A DNA stretch of 63,832 bases, taken from Tissierellia bacterium. GTDB taxonomy: Bacteria > Bacillota > Clostridia > Tissierellales > Sedimentibacteraceae. The notes beneath the pieces were generated by a model that worked only from the letters and a program-made list of their open reading frames with translations, had not been told where the DNA came from and did not search any database. Positions 29,094 through 38,765 of this stretch are shown here, one piece after another. Each line of letters begins with the position of its first letter. Within the stretch, counting starts at the first letter, position 1. Position numbers and translations under genes: made by a program. The stretch covers positions 1 to 63,832 of the forward strand of contig DURT01000051.1 of assembly GCA_012843025.1 (NCBI GenBank), given 5' to 3'.

Positions 29094-29894
29094 GTGAATA
29101 GAACAAATCATCCTCATAATACTGAAATCAATGTAGCTGGCAATCTGGTAGGAGGAAAGAAAATAGCAGTTATGGCAGGTCCCTGCTCCGTGGAAAGTAG
29201 GGAGCAAATACTATCCATTGCAAAAGACGTTAAAAAGTCTGGAGCAACTTTTTTGAGAGGAGGAGCCTTTAAGCCTCGCACCTCGCCCTACAGTTTTCAA
29301 GGTCTTAAAGAGGAGGGCTTGGAACTATTGAAATTAGCTAAGAAAGAAACTGGCCTTCCCCTTGTAACTGAAATTACTTCCATGGAATACTTGGACGAAT
29401 ATATTGAAAATGTTGATATAATTCAAGTGGGTGCCAGAAATATGCAAAATTATGAGCTATTAAAACAATTGGGCAAGACACGAAAACCCATACTGTTAAA
29501 AAGAGGTTTCTCTTCCACTATTGAAGAATTACTTATGTCAGCAGAATATATAATGGTTGAAGGTAACGAAAATATTATACTATGTGAAAGAGGAATAAGG
29601 ACTTTTGAAAATTTCACCCGAAATACATTGGATTTAAGTGCTATTCCAGCAATAAAAAAATTAAGTCACCTGCCTGTTGTAGTCGATCCCAGTCACGGTA
29701 CCGGCATTTGGTGGATGGTGGAACCTATGGCCTTGGCAGCAGTGGCTGCAGGAGCTGATGGATTGTTAATTGAAGTTCATAATGATCCTGAAAACGCCCT
29801 GTGTGATGGAATACAGTCAATTAAAACAGATAAGTTTGCTTCCTTAATGCAAAAATTAAAATTAATTGTAGAATCATTGGGTAGAGAAATATAG
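29094..29894 (+). CDS. aroF: 3-deoxy-7-phosphoheptulonate synthase (short AroA/KDO8P-like type)
   Basis: First step of aromatic amino-acid synthesis: phosphoenolpyruvate plus erythrose-4-phosphate. The catalytic barrel is complete, with [37 protein letters not shown] and [10 protein letters not shown]. There is no N-terminal ferredoxin-like or chorismate mutase regulatory domain, so the enzyme is the short form. The GTG at 29094 lacks a ribosome site. A strong GGAGGTG (29060-29066) instead points to a start near 29070-29073, where the open frame reads ATT ATT TTA GAA AAT TAC AAA AGA; a TAG at 29067 closes the frame. Thus 8 extra residues from an AUU start are possible. A chorismate mutase gene follows after 14 bp. 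Confidence 0.92.
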   Translation: MNRTNHPHNTEINVAGNLVGGKKIAVMAGPCSVESREQILSIAKDVKKSGATFLRGGAFKPRTSPYSFQGLKEEGLELLKLAKKETGLPLVTEITSMEYLDEYIENVDIIQVGARNMQNYELLKQLGKTRKPILLKRGFSSTIEELLMSAEYIMVEGNENIILCERGIRTFENFTRNTLDLSAIPAIKKLSHLPVVVDPSHGTGIWWMVEPMALAAVAAGADGLLIEVHNDPENALCDGIQSIKTDKFASLMQKLKLIVESLGREI

Positions 29895-29908
29895 AAAGGA
29901 CATTAAAA

Positions 29909-30178
29909 ATGGAATTAGATAAACTAAGATATGAAATATGTAACTTAGATAAGGAAATAGTAAGGCTGCTGGAAAAAAGATTTAACAAGGTAATTGAAAT
30001 AGGTCATTATAAAAGAAAGAACAATCTTCCCATTTTTGATGAGGAAAGAGAAAAAAGAGTTGTGGAAAATTGTATAAGTTTTTTAGAAAATAAAGATTAT
30101 TCCAAATATATTGATGATATTTATTTTCAAATTATGAGAACCTGCAAGGATATTCAGAACAATATAATAAAAGAATAA
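29909..30178 (+). CDS. chorismate mutase, AroQ type
   Basis: 89-residue all-helical enzyme converting chorismate to prephenate for phenylalanine and tyrosine. It shows the AroQ pattern: LRYEICNLDKEIVRLLEKRF in helix 1, a lysine in IGHYKRKNN, DEEREKRVVE, and a final helix with IMRTCKDIQ. It is cotranscribed with the DAHP synthase; in B. subtilis the two activities are fused in one protein, so here the same partnership is split. Confidence 0.9.
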   Translation: MELDKLRYEICNLDKEIVRLLEKRFNKVIEIGHYKRKNNLPIFDEEREKRVVENCISFLENKDYSKYIDDIYFQIMRTCKDIQNNIIKE

Positions 30179-30221
30179 GATTCTTCCATTAGTCAGAAGC
30201 ATACACCTAAGGGAAGAATCT
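30178..30221 (+). terminator. stem-loop after the chorismate mutase gene
   Basis: AGATTCTTCC (30178-30187) pairs with GGAAGAATCT (30212-30221). The loop is 24 nt and the T run is poor, so termination strength is uncertain. Confidence 0.5.
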
Positions 30222-30230
30222 CTTAGTTAT

Positions 30231-30369
30231 GAAATCGGGTTAGGTCATCTCACAGTCTCATTCACCAAAGTATTTGCTCCCTTCGGTCGCGTATTTTGGG
30301 AATTCGTTGCGAATGACCTACCATCGATTTCTTCTTCCTTTCAGTCGAAGAAATCGGGTTAGGTCATCT
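30231..30369. repeat. three-copy direct/inverted repeat element at the end of putP
   Basis: GAAATCGGGTTAGGTCATCT occurs twice as a perfect 20-bp direct repeat (30231-30250 and 30350-30369); the second copy contains the putP stop codon. An inverted, slightly altered copy lies at 30311-30331. The copies can pair in two exclusive ways: copy 1 with the inverted copy, or the inverted copy with copy 2 through CGATTTCTTC (30325-30334) and GAAGAAATCG (30347-30356). A smaller stem sits between at 30264-30299. It may end putP transcription; it may also be a mobile-derived palindrome. Confidence 0.7.
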
Positions 30370-31920
30370 TTGTTTTTTGACCATTTCAAATTCCTTCTGG
30401 ATTTCTTCTGAAGGTTCGGGTGTCATCTTGGATACCACATAAATAAATATACATGAAACTATAAATGCAGGCAGAAGTTCATATACTCCGAAAATCCCGC
30501 CCATGGGTCTGAGGATCAACTTCCAAACAAATACCGTTATTCCTCCGGAAAGCATTCCTGCAATTGCACCTTCCTTGTTAGTTCTCTTCCAGAACAAAGA
30601 AAATAGTATTATAGGTCCGAAAGTTGCACCAAAACCTGCCCAGGCGAAAGATACAATTGTAAATATTACACTGTTTTCATCTAATGCAATAATTACTCCT
30701 ATAAGGCTGATTGCTACCAAAATAATTCTTGAAATAGTCATAACTTGGTCATCGGTAGCATCCTTCTTAATTAAGTGCTGATATATATTTTTAGAAAATG
30801 CCGATGCAGCTATAAGCAAGTATGAATCTGATGAACTTATTGTAGCTGCCAATATCCCTGCCATTACAAGGCCAGCTAAAAATGCAGGCAGTAAATTAGA
30901 TGACAATAAAATAAATATGCTTTCTGATTCGCTGTAGGTTAAAAGTTCTGTGGGGAATAAGGATCTACCTATTATTCCTATTGAAACGGCAGCACCTAAG
31001 GAAATAATTACCCAGACAGTAGCTATACGTCTCGATAGTTTAAGTTCATTGGAATCCCTTATAGCCATGAATCTTAGCAATACCTGAGGCATTCCAAAGT
31101 AACCTAAACCCCATGCAAGAGTCGATAAAATAGTATATAGTCCATACTTTCCTGCTTCATTAAATTGAGGTACTCCATTAACAACTTGCTGAACCCCATC
31201 TACTGTGGCGGGAGATGCTATACCGAAAAATTCAAAGAATCCGGGAATTGATTTTGCATTTTCAATCACTACAGAAACTCCTCCTGCAGCATTTACTCCC
31301 ACACCTAAGGCTGTTACCAAGGCAAATATCATTACAATAGCTTGCATGGTATCTGATGCGGTTTCTGCCAGGAATCCTCCAACATAGGTGTAAAATAGTA
31401 CGAAAATGGCTCCCAATACCATCATGTACTGGTATTTAAATCCAAATAGGGCGTTGAAAAGTTTGCCCACTGTAACGAAACAACTGGCAGCATAAACAGT
31501 GAAGAAAACTAAAATGAAAACTGCAGAAATAGTCATTATTACTTTATTCTTTTCCTTAAATCTATTGCTCAAAAAGTCAGGTATAGTTATTGAGTCATTA
31601 GCAGCAACGGAATAGTTGTGAAGCCTTTTGGCAACAAACAGCCAGTTTAAATATGTTCCTGCAGCAAGACCGATGGCAGTCCATATAGCATCACTTAAAC
31701 CATACCAGTAAGCAACTCCTGGAAGACCCATTAACAACCACCCGCTCATATCTGATGCTTCCGCACTCATAGCGGTAACTAAGGGTCCTAAAGATCTGCC
31801 TCCCAAAAAGTAGTTCTCACTACTTTCATTAGCACGCTTAGCAAAATATAATCCAATACCTATTACAATTGACATATAACTTATCATTGCAATTAAAACT
31901 TGTAACGTATCCCCTTTCAT
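30364..31920 (-). CDS. putP: sodium/proline symporter
   Basis: A 518-residue SSS-family transporter with 13 predicted helices that couples Na+ entry to proline uptake. It contains the family pattern AMSAEASDMSGWLLMGLPG, the helix TETASDTMQAIV-like region (LAETASDTMQA), and SSSDSYLLIAASAF, which holds Na+ ligands. A T-box leader with a proline specifier lies directly upstream, giving independent support for proline as substrate and for induction when uncharged tRNA-Pro accumulates. Confidence 0.94.
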   Translation of the reverse strand: MKGDTLQVLIAMISYMSIVIGIGLYFAKRANESSENYFLGGRSLGPLVTAMSAEASDMSGWLLMGLPGVAYWYGLSDAIWTAIGLAAGTYLNWLFVAKRLHNYSVAANDSITIPDFLSNRFKEKNKVIMTISAVFILVFFTVYAASCFVTVGKLFNALFGFKYQYMMVLGAIFVLFYTYVGGFLAETASDTMQAIVMIFALVTALGVGVNAAGGVSVVIENAKSIPGFFEFFGIASPATVDGVQQVVNGVPQFNEAGKYGLYTILSTLAWGLGYFGMPQVLLRFMAIRDSNELKLSRRIATVWVIISLGAAVSIGIIGRSLFPTELLTYSESESIFILLSSNLLPAFLAGLVMAGILAATISSSDSYLLIAASAFSKNIYQHLIKKDATDDQVMTISRIILVAISLIGVIIALDENSVIFTIVSFAWAGFGATFGPIILFSLFWKRTNKEGAIAGMLSGGITVFVWKLILRPMGGIFGVYELLPAFIVSCIFIYVVSKMTPEPSEEIQKEFEMVKKQR

Positions 31921-31989
31921 AATATCCTCCTTAATCTAATTTACCATAGCGCTATACTCATTGACTAGTCAATTGCCTTTAGGTCATAA

Positions 31990-32020
31990 AACAAAAAATC
32001 CACCTCAATAAGAGGCGGAT
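31990..32020 (-). terminator. T-box terminator upstream of putP
   Basis: ATCCACCTC (31998-32006) pairs with GAGGCGGAT (32012-32020); on the minus strand six Ts follow. Its 5' arm adjoins the T-box sequence, as expected for a terminator/antiterminator switch. Confidence 0.9.
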
Positions 32021-32200
32021 GTCCGCGGTACCACTCTAACTGCACTAAGTACAGTATCTCATTTTAAATAAGGGTTTGTGCCCTTTGGGTTGTTACTCCC
32101 AAATGCTCCAAGGCGGGTTCAATCTACAGTGGGACAAAGGCATCTCACCAAACAGCCTTCTCTCTGAGTCCATGTATCATTACTATTCCTCTTCACAGCA
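31990..32200 (-). ncRNA. T-box leader of putP, proline specifier
   Basis: The minus strand has the T-box core AGAGTGGTACCGCGGAC (complement of 32021-32037) before the terminator. Upstream, stem I shows the AGAGAGAAGG ... TTGGTGAGA elements, and the specifier region reads GAA CCC GCC TTGGAGC, with CCC (proline) at 32115-32117. Uncharged tRNA-Pro would stabilise the antiterminator and allow transcription of putP. The specifier codon is read by position relative to the conserved GAA; the rest is seen directly. Confidence 0.92.
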
Positions 32201-32218
32201 AATATTTATTTAGGTAAG

Positions 32219-32248
32219 ATAATACACTATATAATTATACTTTGTCAA
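32219..32248 (-). promoter_or_regulatory. promoter of the T-box/putP unit
   Basis: Minus strand TTGACA (32243-32248), 18-nt spacer, TATTAT (32219-32224). The remaining part of the gap, 32249-32382, shows no gene or clear structure. Confidence 0.6.
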
Positions 32249-32382
32249 GTAAAATTTTGAATTAATTTTCGTTTTTTTGAATTAAGTTAACCCCATACTC
32301 CTATTTAGTTATTACTTCTTTTATAGTCATAAGATTATTTTTATTATTTAGCTTTACACCAGAATGCCAAGACTTAAGAATA

Positions 32383-32432
32383 TAGGGGACACCCTTACGG
32401 ATATCCCCATATACTCTTGAAAGTGTCCCCTA
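32383..32432 (-). terminator. GGGGACAC hairpin after the V-ATPase operon
   Basis: TAGGGGACAC (32383-32392) pairs with GTGTCCCCTA (32423-32432), which includes the atpD stop codon. The 30-nt loop holds GGATATCC, a small inner palindrome. It is the likely end of the V-ATPase transcript, although no strong T run follows. Confidence 0.55.
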
Positions 32433-33125
32433 CTTATTTTGACGAAAACCGTCAATTGCATTCTTGGTTCTTTCCTGTTTTTCTACTATTGCTTCCTCAA
32501 GCATCATATCCTTAACCTTCATGAGCCTTACTTGATTTCCTCTTTCGTTTTCATCTAGCTTCATTTGAATATACTTAATAGTTTCTTCAAATTTAGGAAT
32601 CATAATATACTCAAGTGCATTAACTCTTCTTCTGGTTTTCTCAATTTCCGCAGCAAGAAGCTGTACTTCTTTTTCAACAGCTGCCAATTTCAACAACTCG
32701 GGAAAAATATTAGACAAATTTTCTATTGCGTTGTCAAGTTCCGCCGAAGTATTGGCAAAACCGTAGGGATAAATATTTGCAGTATCATCGGTGGTAGTTT
32801 TAAAATCAAAAACTGGTACGTCCACACTCATTACGTTTTTTTTGCCTACATCAATGGATACTCCCTGTTTTGGATACATCAATGCTTCTTCCATAACTTC
32901 TGAGGACATTACTGCACTGGCTATTACAAAATTTGAATAAGCATCCCTTAATTGTTTTTCCACCTGTTCTCGTAAAGCTTTATTCACTCTTGCCAGCTCC
33001 AAGAACTGTTTCATAAGCTCATCCCGTTTATCCTTAAGCATTTTATGACCTTTTACAGCCACTCTTAAACGGTTTTTCAGGGTGGTAAGTACCATTCTGG
33101 TAGGATTAACATTTAATCTTGCCAC
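32430..33125 (-). CDS. atpD: V-type ATPase subunit D (central stalk)
   Basis: 231 residues forming a long helical hairpin that turns inside the A3B3 ring. The N-terminus MARLNVNPTRMVLTTLKNRLRVAVKGHKMLKDKRDEL and the C-terminal EKTRRRVNALEYIMIPKFEETIKYI are diagnostic of subunit D. Last gene of the nine-gene operon. Confidence 0.96.
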   Translation of the reverse strand: MARLNVNPTRMVLTTLKNRLRVAVKGHKMLKDKRDELMKQFLELARVNKALREQVEKQLRDAYSNFVIASAVMSSEVMEEALMYPKQGVSIDVGKKNVMSVDVPVFDFKTTTDDTANIYPYGFANTSAELDNAIENLSNIFPELLKLAAVEKEVQLLAAEIEKTRRRVNALEYIMIPKFEETIKYIQMKLDENERGNQVRLMKVKDMMLEEAIVEKQERTKNAIDGFRQNK

Positions 33126-33139
33126 TAAACCACCTCTTC

Positions 33140-34516
33140 CTATTCATTTTTTGGATAATATTTTTCAAGATATTCATCCCTTATACGTTTTAATTCACCC
33201 TTAGGTAGGAGGGTTAATAACTTCCAGCCAATTTCCAAAGTTTCTTCTATGGATCTGTTGGTTTCATAACCCTGAGATACATATATCTTTTCAAATTCAT
33301 CGGCAAATTTAGCAAAATATTTGTCTGCATCAGAAAGTGCAGCTTCACCAAGTATTGCCATAAGTTCCTTTGCTTCCTTACCTCTTGCATAGGCAGCAAA
33401 CAACTGGTTCAATACATCAGAGTGATCTTCCCTAGTTTTTCCTTCACCTATACCCTTGTCTTTCAAACGTGAAAGGGAAGGTAAAACATCTATAGGAGGC
33501 TTGATATTCTTTCTGTATAATTCACGTGAAAGAATAATTTGTCCTTCCGTAATATATCCTGTAAGGTCAGGAATTGGGTGAGTTTTATCATCTTCTGGCA
33601 TGGTAAGAATTGGAATCATAGTTATGGAACCTTTATGATCTCTTTTTCTTCCTGCCCTTTCATAAATTGTAGCTAAGTCGGTATACAGATATCCCGGATA
33701 ACCACGTCTTCCAGGAACTTCCTTACGGGCAGCTGAAACTTCCCGCAAAGCTTCTGCATAGTTAGTAATATCAGTCAATATTACAAGTACGTGCATATCC
33801 TTATCAAATGCCAAGTACTCTGCCGCTGTCAAAGCCATACGAGGGGTGGATATACGCTCGATAGCCGGGTCATCAGCTAAGTTCATAAACAGTACGGTTC
33901 TGTCTATAGCTCCAGTACGTCTGAAGTCAGAAATAAAGAATTCTGCTTCTTCATAAGTTATACCGATCGCAGCAAATACAACGGCAAACTTGGAATCCGT
34001 TCCCAAAACCCTTGACTGGCGGGCAATTTGTGCTGCCAATTCAGCATGGGGGAGTCCGGAGCCAGAGAATATAGGCAATTTTTGTCCTCTTACCAATGTA
34101 TTCAAACCATCTATTGCAGAAACTCCTGTTTGAATAAATTCGTTAGGATAGTCCCTTGCCGCTGGATTCATAGGCAGACCGTTAATATCCAATCTCTTTT
34201 CTGGTATAATTTCAGGACCGTTGTCAATAGGTCTTCCCAGTCCGTCAAAAACGCGGCCTAACATGTCCTGAGAAACTGCCAGCTCCATTCCTCTTCCCAA
34301 GAATTTTACCTTTGATTCTGCAAGATTAATACCTGCAGAACTTTCGAACAGCTGTACCAATGCATCGGTACCGTTTATTTCAAGAACACGGCAACTCCTT
34401 TTTTCACCATTGGGAAGTTCGATTATACCTAACTCATCATAAGCCACATTTTCCACATCTTTTACAAGCATCAAAGGTCCTGCTACTTCGGTAATAGTTT
34501 TATATTCTCTAATCAT
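33140..34516 (-). CDS. atpB: V-type ATPase subunit B (non-catalytic)
   Basis: 458 residues. Begins [21 protein letters not shown]; contains [21 protein letters not shown], the degenerate P-loop region of non-catalytic subunits, and a C-terminal [10 protein letters not shown]. Forms the hexamer with subunit A. Its start overlaps the atpA stop by 4 bp. Confidence 0.97.
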   Translation of the reverse strand: MIREYKTITEVAGPLMLVKDVENVAYDELGIIELPNGEKRSCRVLEINGTDALVQLFESSAGINLAESKVKFLGRGMELAVSQDMLGRVFDGLGRPIDNGPEIIPEKRLDINGLPMNPAARDYPNEFIQTGVSAIDGLNTLVRGQKLPIFSGSGLPHAELAAQIARQSRVLGTDSKFAVVFAAIGITYEEAEFFISDFRRTGAIDRTVLFMNLADDPAIERISTPRMALTAAEYLAFDKDMHVLVILTDITNYAEALREVSAARKEVPGRRGYPGYLYTDLATIYERAGRKRDHKGSITMIPILTMPEDDKTHPIPDLTGYITEGQIILSRELYRKNIKPPIDVLPSLSRLKDKGIGEGKTREDHSDVLNQLFAAYARGKEAKELMAILGEAALSDADKYFAKFADEFEKIYVSQGYETNRSIEETLEIGWKLLTLLPKGELKRIRDEYLEKYYPKNE

Positions 34517-36288
34517 TCTATTCCCTCCTTGCTTGCTTTTAGAGCGGCAATTTCTGAATCCAATTGCTTATCTATTTCTTCATAAACTTCATTTACATTC
34601 TTTTCTTCAGTATATTTAAATCTTCCTATTCTTTCTCTTACAGGAAGTTCCGTCAATGCTTTAAAGTCAGCGCCTTCATTTAATGCTTCTAATCCTTTAT
34701 GATAGTACTTCAATATAAGGGAAAGCATTTTATACTGTTTTTCCAAAGAAGTAAAAGTGTCCACATCATGGAATGCATTTTGATGCAGGTAGTCTTCCCT
34801 TATGGAACGGGTTGCTTCTAACTTCAGCCTGTCGCTGTAGGACAGGGAGTCAACACCCACCAACTGAACTATTTCGTTTAATTCTGCCTCTTCTTGCAGA
34901 AGCCTCATAGTTTCATTACGCATGTCAGTCCAGTTCTTTGCCACATTCTCATTGAACCAGTTACTTAAATTGTTTATATAAAGTGAATAACTGTTTAACC
35001 AGTTAATTGCCGGGAAGTGTCGTGCATAGGCCAACTGTGCATCAAGAGCCCAGAAAACTTTAACTATTCGTAGAGTTGCCTGGGACACCGGCTCGGAAAT
35101 ATCTCCTCCAGGAGGTGAAACTGCACCTATAACAGATAGTGCTCCTTCCCTTCCTTCCCTACCTAAACTAATAACCCTTCCTGCTCTTTCATAGAACTGA
35201 GCAAGTCGAGATGCTAAGTAGGCAGGATAACCTTCCTCACCAGGCATTTCTTCGAGACGTCCTGACATTTCACGAAGTGCCTCTGCCCAACGGGATGTGG
35301 AATCAGCCATAAGGGCAACCGAATATCCCATGTCTCTGAAATATTCTGCAATGGTAATTCCCGTATAAATTGATGCCTCACGGGCTGCAACAGGCATGTC
35401 AGAAGTATTGGCAATCAATACTGTTCGCTTCATCAGGGATTCTCCTGTCCTTGGGTCCTGCAACTCAGGGAACTCCATCAGAACGTCTGTCATTTCATTT
35501 CCACGCTCTCCACAGCCTATGTATACAACTATTTCGGCATCTGCCCACTTGGCTAACTGATGTTGTACAACTGTCTTACCGCTACCGAAGGGGCCTGGAA
35601 CAGCTGCAACACCACCCTTGGATATGGGGAACAAGGTATCTATTACTCTTTGGCCAGTTACCAAGGGATTTACAGGAACTAATTTTTCCTTATACGGACG
35701 ACCTCGCCTTACAGGCCACTTCTGCATCATTGTCAAGTTTACAGTTTCTCCGTTGTCCTTTTTTACAACACATACCGTTTCCTCTACGGTGAAACTTCCT
35801 TCCTTTATATCAACAACTTCCCCTGAAATACCGTAAGGAACCATTATTCTATGTTCAACAACAATTGTTTCTTGTACAGTACCTATTATATCTCCCGCTT
35901 GTACCTTATCTCCTACTTTTACCTTAGGAACAAAGTCCCATTTTTTTTCCCTGTTTAGGGATGGAACGCTTATACCTCTTGCAATATTAGGTCCCGCAAT
36001 TTTTCTTATTTCTTCTAAGGGACGCTGTATACCGTCATATATGGTCTCAATAAGTCCCGGTCCTAATTCCACAGAAAGCTGTGCCCCAGTTGTTACAACT
36101 GGTGCTCCAGGAGCTAATCCTGCTGTTTCTTCATAAACCTGTATAGATGCCAGTTCACCCCGCATCTCCAAGATTTCACCTATAAGACCTTGCTCGCTAA
36201 CACGAACAACGTCAAACATATTGGCTTCTTTTATGCCGTCTGCAATAACCAACGGACCGGAAACCTTAACTATTCTACCTTGGCTCAT
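34513..36288 (-). CDS. atpA: V-type ATPase catalytic subunit A
   Basis: 591 residues. Catalytic P-loop [18 protein letters not shown], the A-subunit-specific insertion (about residues 110-200), the catalytic glutamate region [13 protein letters not shown] and [32 protein letters not shown]. This subunit hydrolyses or makes ATP. Standard length for bacterial V/A-type enzymes. Confidence 0.97.
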   Translation of the reverse strand: MSQGRIVKVSGPLVIADGIKEANMFDVVRVSEQGLIGEILEMRGELASIQVYEETAGLAPGAPVVTTGAQLSVELGPGLIETIYDGIQRPLEEIRKIAGPNIARGISVPSLNREKKWDFVPKVKVGDKVQAGDIIGTVQETIVVEHRIMVPYGISGEVVDIKEGSFTVEETVCVVKKDNGETVNLTMMQKWPVRRGRPYKEKLVPVNPLVTGQRVIDTLFPISKGGVAAVPGPFGSGKTVVQHQLAKWADAEIVVYIGCGERGNEMTDVLMEFPELQDPRTGESLMKRTVLIANTSDMPVAAREASIYTGITIAEYFRDMGYSVALMADSTSRWAEALREMSGRLEEMPGEEGYPAYLASRLAQFYERAGRVISLGREGREGALSVIGAVSPPGGDISEPVSQATLRIVKVFWALDAQLAYARHFPAINWLNSYSLYINNLSNWFNENVAKNWTDMRNETMRLLQEEAELNEIVQLVGVDSLSYSDRLKLEATRSIREDYLHQNAFHDVDTFTSLEKQYKMLSLILKYYHKGLEALNEGADFKALTELPVRERIGRFKYTEEKNVNEVYEEIDKQLDSEIAALKASKEGIE

Positions 36289-36317
36289 TACTAATCACCT
36301 GCTTTCTTATTTTAACC

Positions 36318-36638
36318 TTAGTCTTCATTAAATAATATGTCGGCACCAACTGCTTTTTCAACTGCCTTCTTTATGTTCCTAAGTCCTATTCCCATAGATC
36401 CCTTCATTCCAGGGATAGGAATAATTGCTGGCAGACGCTGTTCATTATATTGGTAAATTGTTTCTTTCATTTCGTCATAAAAATTTTCTGTTATATAAAT
36501 TATTGCATAGTCTTCTTCAGCAATTCTCTGGAGCGTACTTTTTGCATCTTCCCTTGTATGGCAGTCGAATACATCTAAACCTACAGCCTTGAAACCTTGA
36601 ACGCTTTGCTTATCTCCTATTACTCCTATCTTATACAT
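36318..36638 (-). CDS. atpF: V-type ATPase subunit F
   Basis: 106-residue Rossmann-like subunit of the central stalk. MYKIGVIGDKQSVQGFKAVGLDVF at the N-terminus and IPIPGMKGSMGIGLRNIKKAVEKAVGADIL near the end are typical. Overlaps atpC by 8 bp. Confidence 0.94.
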   Translation of the reverse strand: MYKIGVIGDKQSVQGFKAVGLDVFDCHTREDAKSTLQRIAEEDYAIIYITENFYDEMKETIYQYNEQRLPAIIPIPGMKGSMGIGLRNIKKAVEKAVGADILFNED

Positions 36639-37644
36639 AAGTCTCTCTCAACCTCTCTCTAATAAGTTCCGGCGAGATGCCTGCTACTTTGCCTGCCAAT
36701 ATTATTCTTACTGTTTTAATTTCATTTTCCTTTGCTAGTATGTATCCTACAAGAGCTTCTATACCGTAGGGAACATACTTGGCATTTCTTATATGATCCA
36801 TTAGTTTGTTATCCAAAAGTTTTTCCAATTTCGTAAACTTGCCTGTTTCCTCCAAATCCTCTATGCCTTCAAGAAAAATTTCTCTGAAATCAAAAGCCAA
36901 TAGTTGCTCTGCAAATTTGTCAAAAGGCTCATCATAGTTCTTTATAAATACATGTTCATGAATATTACCACCAGGCAAAAACACTTTAGTGAAAAAATCC
37001 CAGGATTTGTTCATTCTTTTAAGTCTGACATAGGTTTTTACATTTATTGAATCTATTTGCAACTTAATGTAATCAATTATAAATTTGCTTTTAGTTTCTT
37101 CTGCAGTCTTAAGCATTTCATCATAGCAATATTTGTCTAAAATAATATCTATAAGCTGCGGGTCCTTTGTTTTGGGAAAAGTATCGGTAATCTCCTTCAA
37201 AGCCTTTTCCATATTTTCTGTCAACTCAGAAAAATCCCTTTCGTTGACAGCATATTTTAAAACTTTTAAATCTATAGAACCTGTATCAACAAGAATATCT
37301 GTCTCATCCTTGTTCAAATACTCACTTTTCATAAGTACTTTCAAATTATGATAATCATAGGGATACAAAAACATATTTAAATGCTCTGGATTGGGAGCAA
37401 GAGACATAATAAAATCATATGTCTTTTTATGCTCTTGAGTAAGCAATGTTTCATAGTCATTAGACTCAATCATTTCACCTTCAAAGCCGTAATTGCACTC
37501 ATCCAAAACCCTTATAGCGTCTTCAAATCTTTTAGCATCTATCATTTTTTCGACTCTTTCATGAGTAAGCATATGTTTTTCTATGCTTCTAATCCTCGAT
37601 GTAGGGTATAAATAATCGGAGTCCTTAATCTTCGCCAAAATCAT
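36631..37644 (-). CDS. atpC: V-type ATPase subunit C (AtpC/d-type rotor cap)
   Basis: 337 residues, mostly helical, linking the central stalk to the membrane ring. It shows the three-part repeated helical fold (YETLLTQEHKKTYDFIMS, YHNLKVLMKSEYLN, LVGYILAKENEIKTVRIILAGK) with the well-conserved ending AKENEIKTVRIILAGKVAGI. Position between E and F matches other bacterial operons. Confidence 0.92.
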   Translation of the reverse strand: MILAKIKDSDYLYPTSRIRSIEKHMLTHERVEKMIDAKRFEDAIRVLDECNYGFEGEMIESNDYETLLTQEHKKTYDFIMSLAPNPEHLNMFLYPYDYHNLKVLMKSEYLNKDETDILVDTGSIDLKVLKYAVNERDFSELTENMEKALKEITDTFPKTKDPQLIDIILDKYCYDEMLKTAEETKSKFIIDYIKLQIDSINVKTYVRLKRMNKSWDFFTKVFLPGGNIHEHVFIKNYDEPFDKFAEQLLAFDFREIFLEGIEDLEETGKFTKLEKLLDNKLMDHIRNAKYVPYGIEALVGYILAKENEIKTVRIILAGKVAGISPELIRERLRETYV

Positions 37645-37664
37645 TCCTCCTTTCAGGCAGGATC

Positions 37665-38246
37665 TTATTTAAAAAGCGCATTTGCAATTTCACCGATAAG
37701 CTCATCTTTCATTGAATCTAAAATGGTTTCAAATGTACTGTTAATTTCAATATTTTCCTTTTTTAGCACAAAGCCTCCGCTTGCTTGAATTGTTTCATTG
37801 CCCAATAGGACTTTTTCTGAATTTAATTCTTTGTTAACAGCTTTTATAAGTTTTTCACCAATATTCTCCTTGTCTTTGGCATTCAGAAATATTGTACCTT
37901 CACAATTAGGTATTTTAACAATTTCCTGCACCAAGAAATTCAAATATTGGTCCTCCGGCATGACCTTAAGCTTATCGAATGCTACATCGAAACTTTTTTT
38001 TATCGCTTCCTGCTTGGCTGATAACAACATATTTCTGCCCTGGAGTTCTGCAGCAGAAACTTTTCTACTTTTTATATCTTCAGCATCTTTTATTGCTTTT
38101 TCTGCTTCAATTTTTATTATTGTTTCTGCTTCGATCTTAGCATTATTTATAATTTCCTGCTTCGTTTTTTCTGCATCCATCAAAATATTTTCAGCAGCAT
38201 TTTCTGCATCGCTTAAAATTTTTGACTTTATATTGTCAATGCTCAT
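37665..38246 (-). CDS. atpE: V-type ATPase subunit E (peripheral stalk)
   Basis: 193 residues. The first 110 are a long alanine/lysine/glutamate coiled coil (ILSDAENAAENILMDAEKTKQ); the rest is the small C-terminal domain that binds the A3B3 head. Pairs with the subunit H protein encoded at the operon start. Sequence similarity is mostly in shape and position, hence slightly lower certainty than for A and B. Confidence 0.88.
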   Translation of the reverse strand: MSIDNIKSKILSDAENAAENILMDAEKTKQEIINNAKIEAETIIKIEAEKAIKDAEDIKSRKVSAAELQGRNMLLSAKQEAIKKSFDVAFDKLKVMPEDQYLNFLVQEIVKIPNCEGTIFLNAKDKENIGEKLIKAVNKELNSEKVLLGNETIQASGGFVLKKENIEINSTFETILDSMKDELIGEIANALFK

Positions 38247-38285
38247 TTAATCACATCCTCATATTGAAATTATGAAACATACTAG

Positions 38286-38765
<480 letters not shown>

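Noticed and set aside
30231-30369. CRISPR-like direct repeats
   Set aside because: Only two direct copies, with an inverted copy between and no cas genes; pairing suggests a palindromic element instead.
32100-32200. tRNA-like stretch (GGGTTCAATC)
   Set aside because: It belongs to stem I of the T-box leader; no acceptor stem or anticodon arm can be formed as in a tRNA gene.
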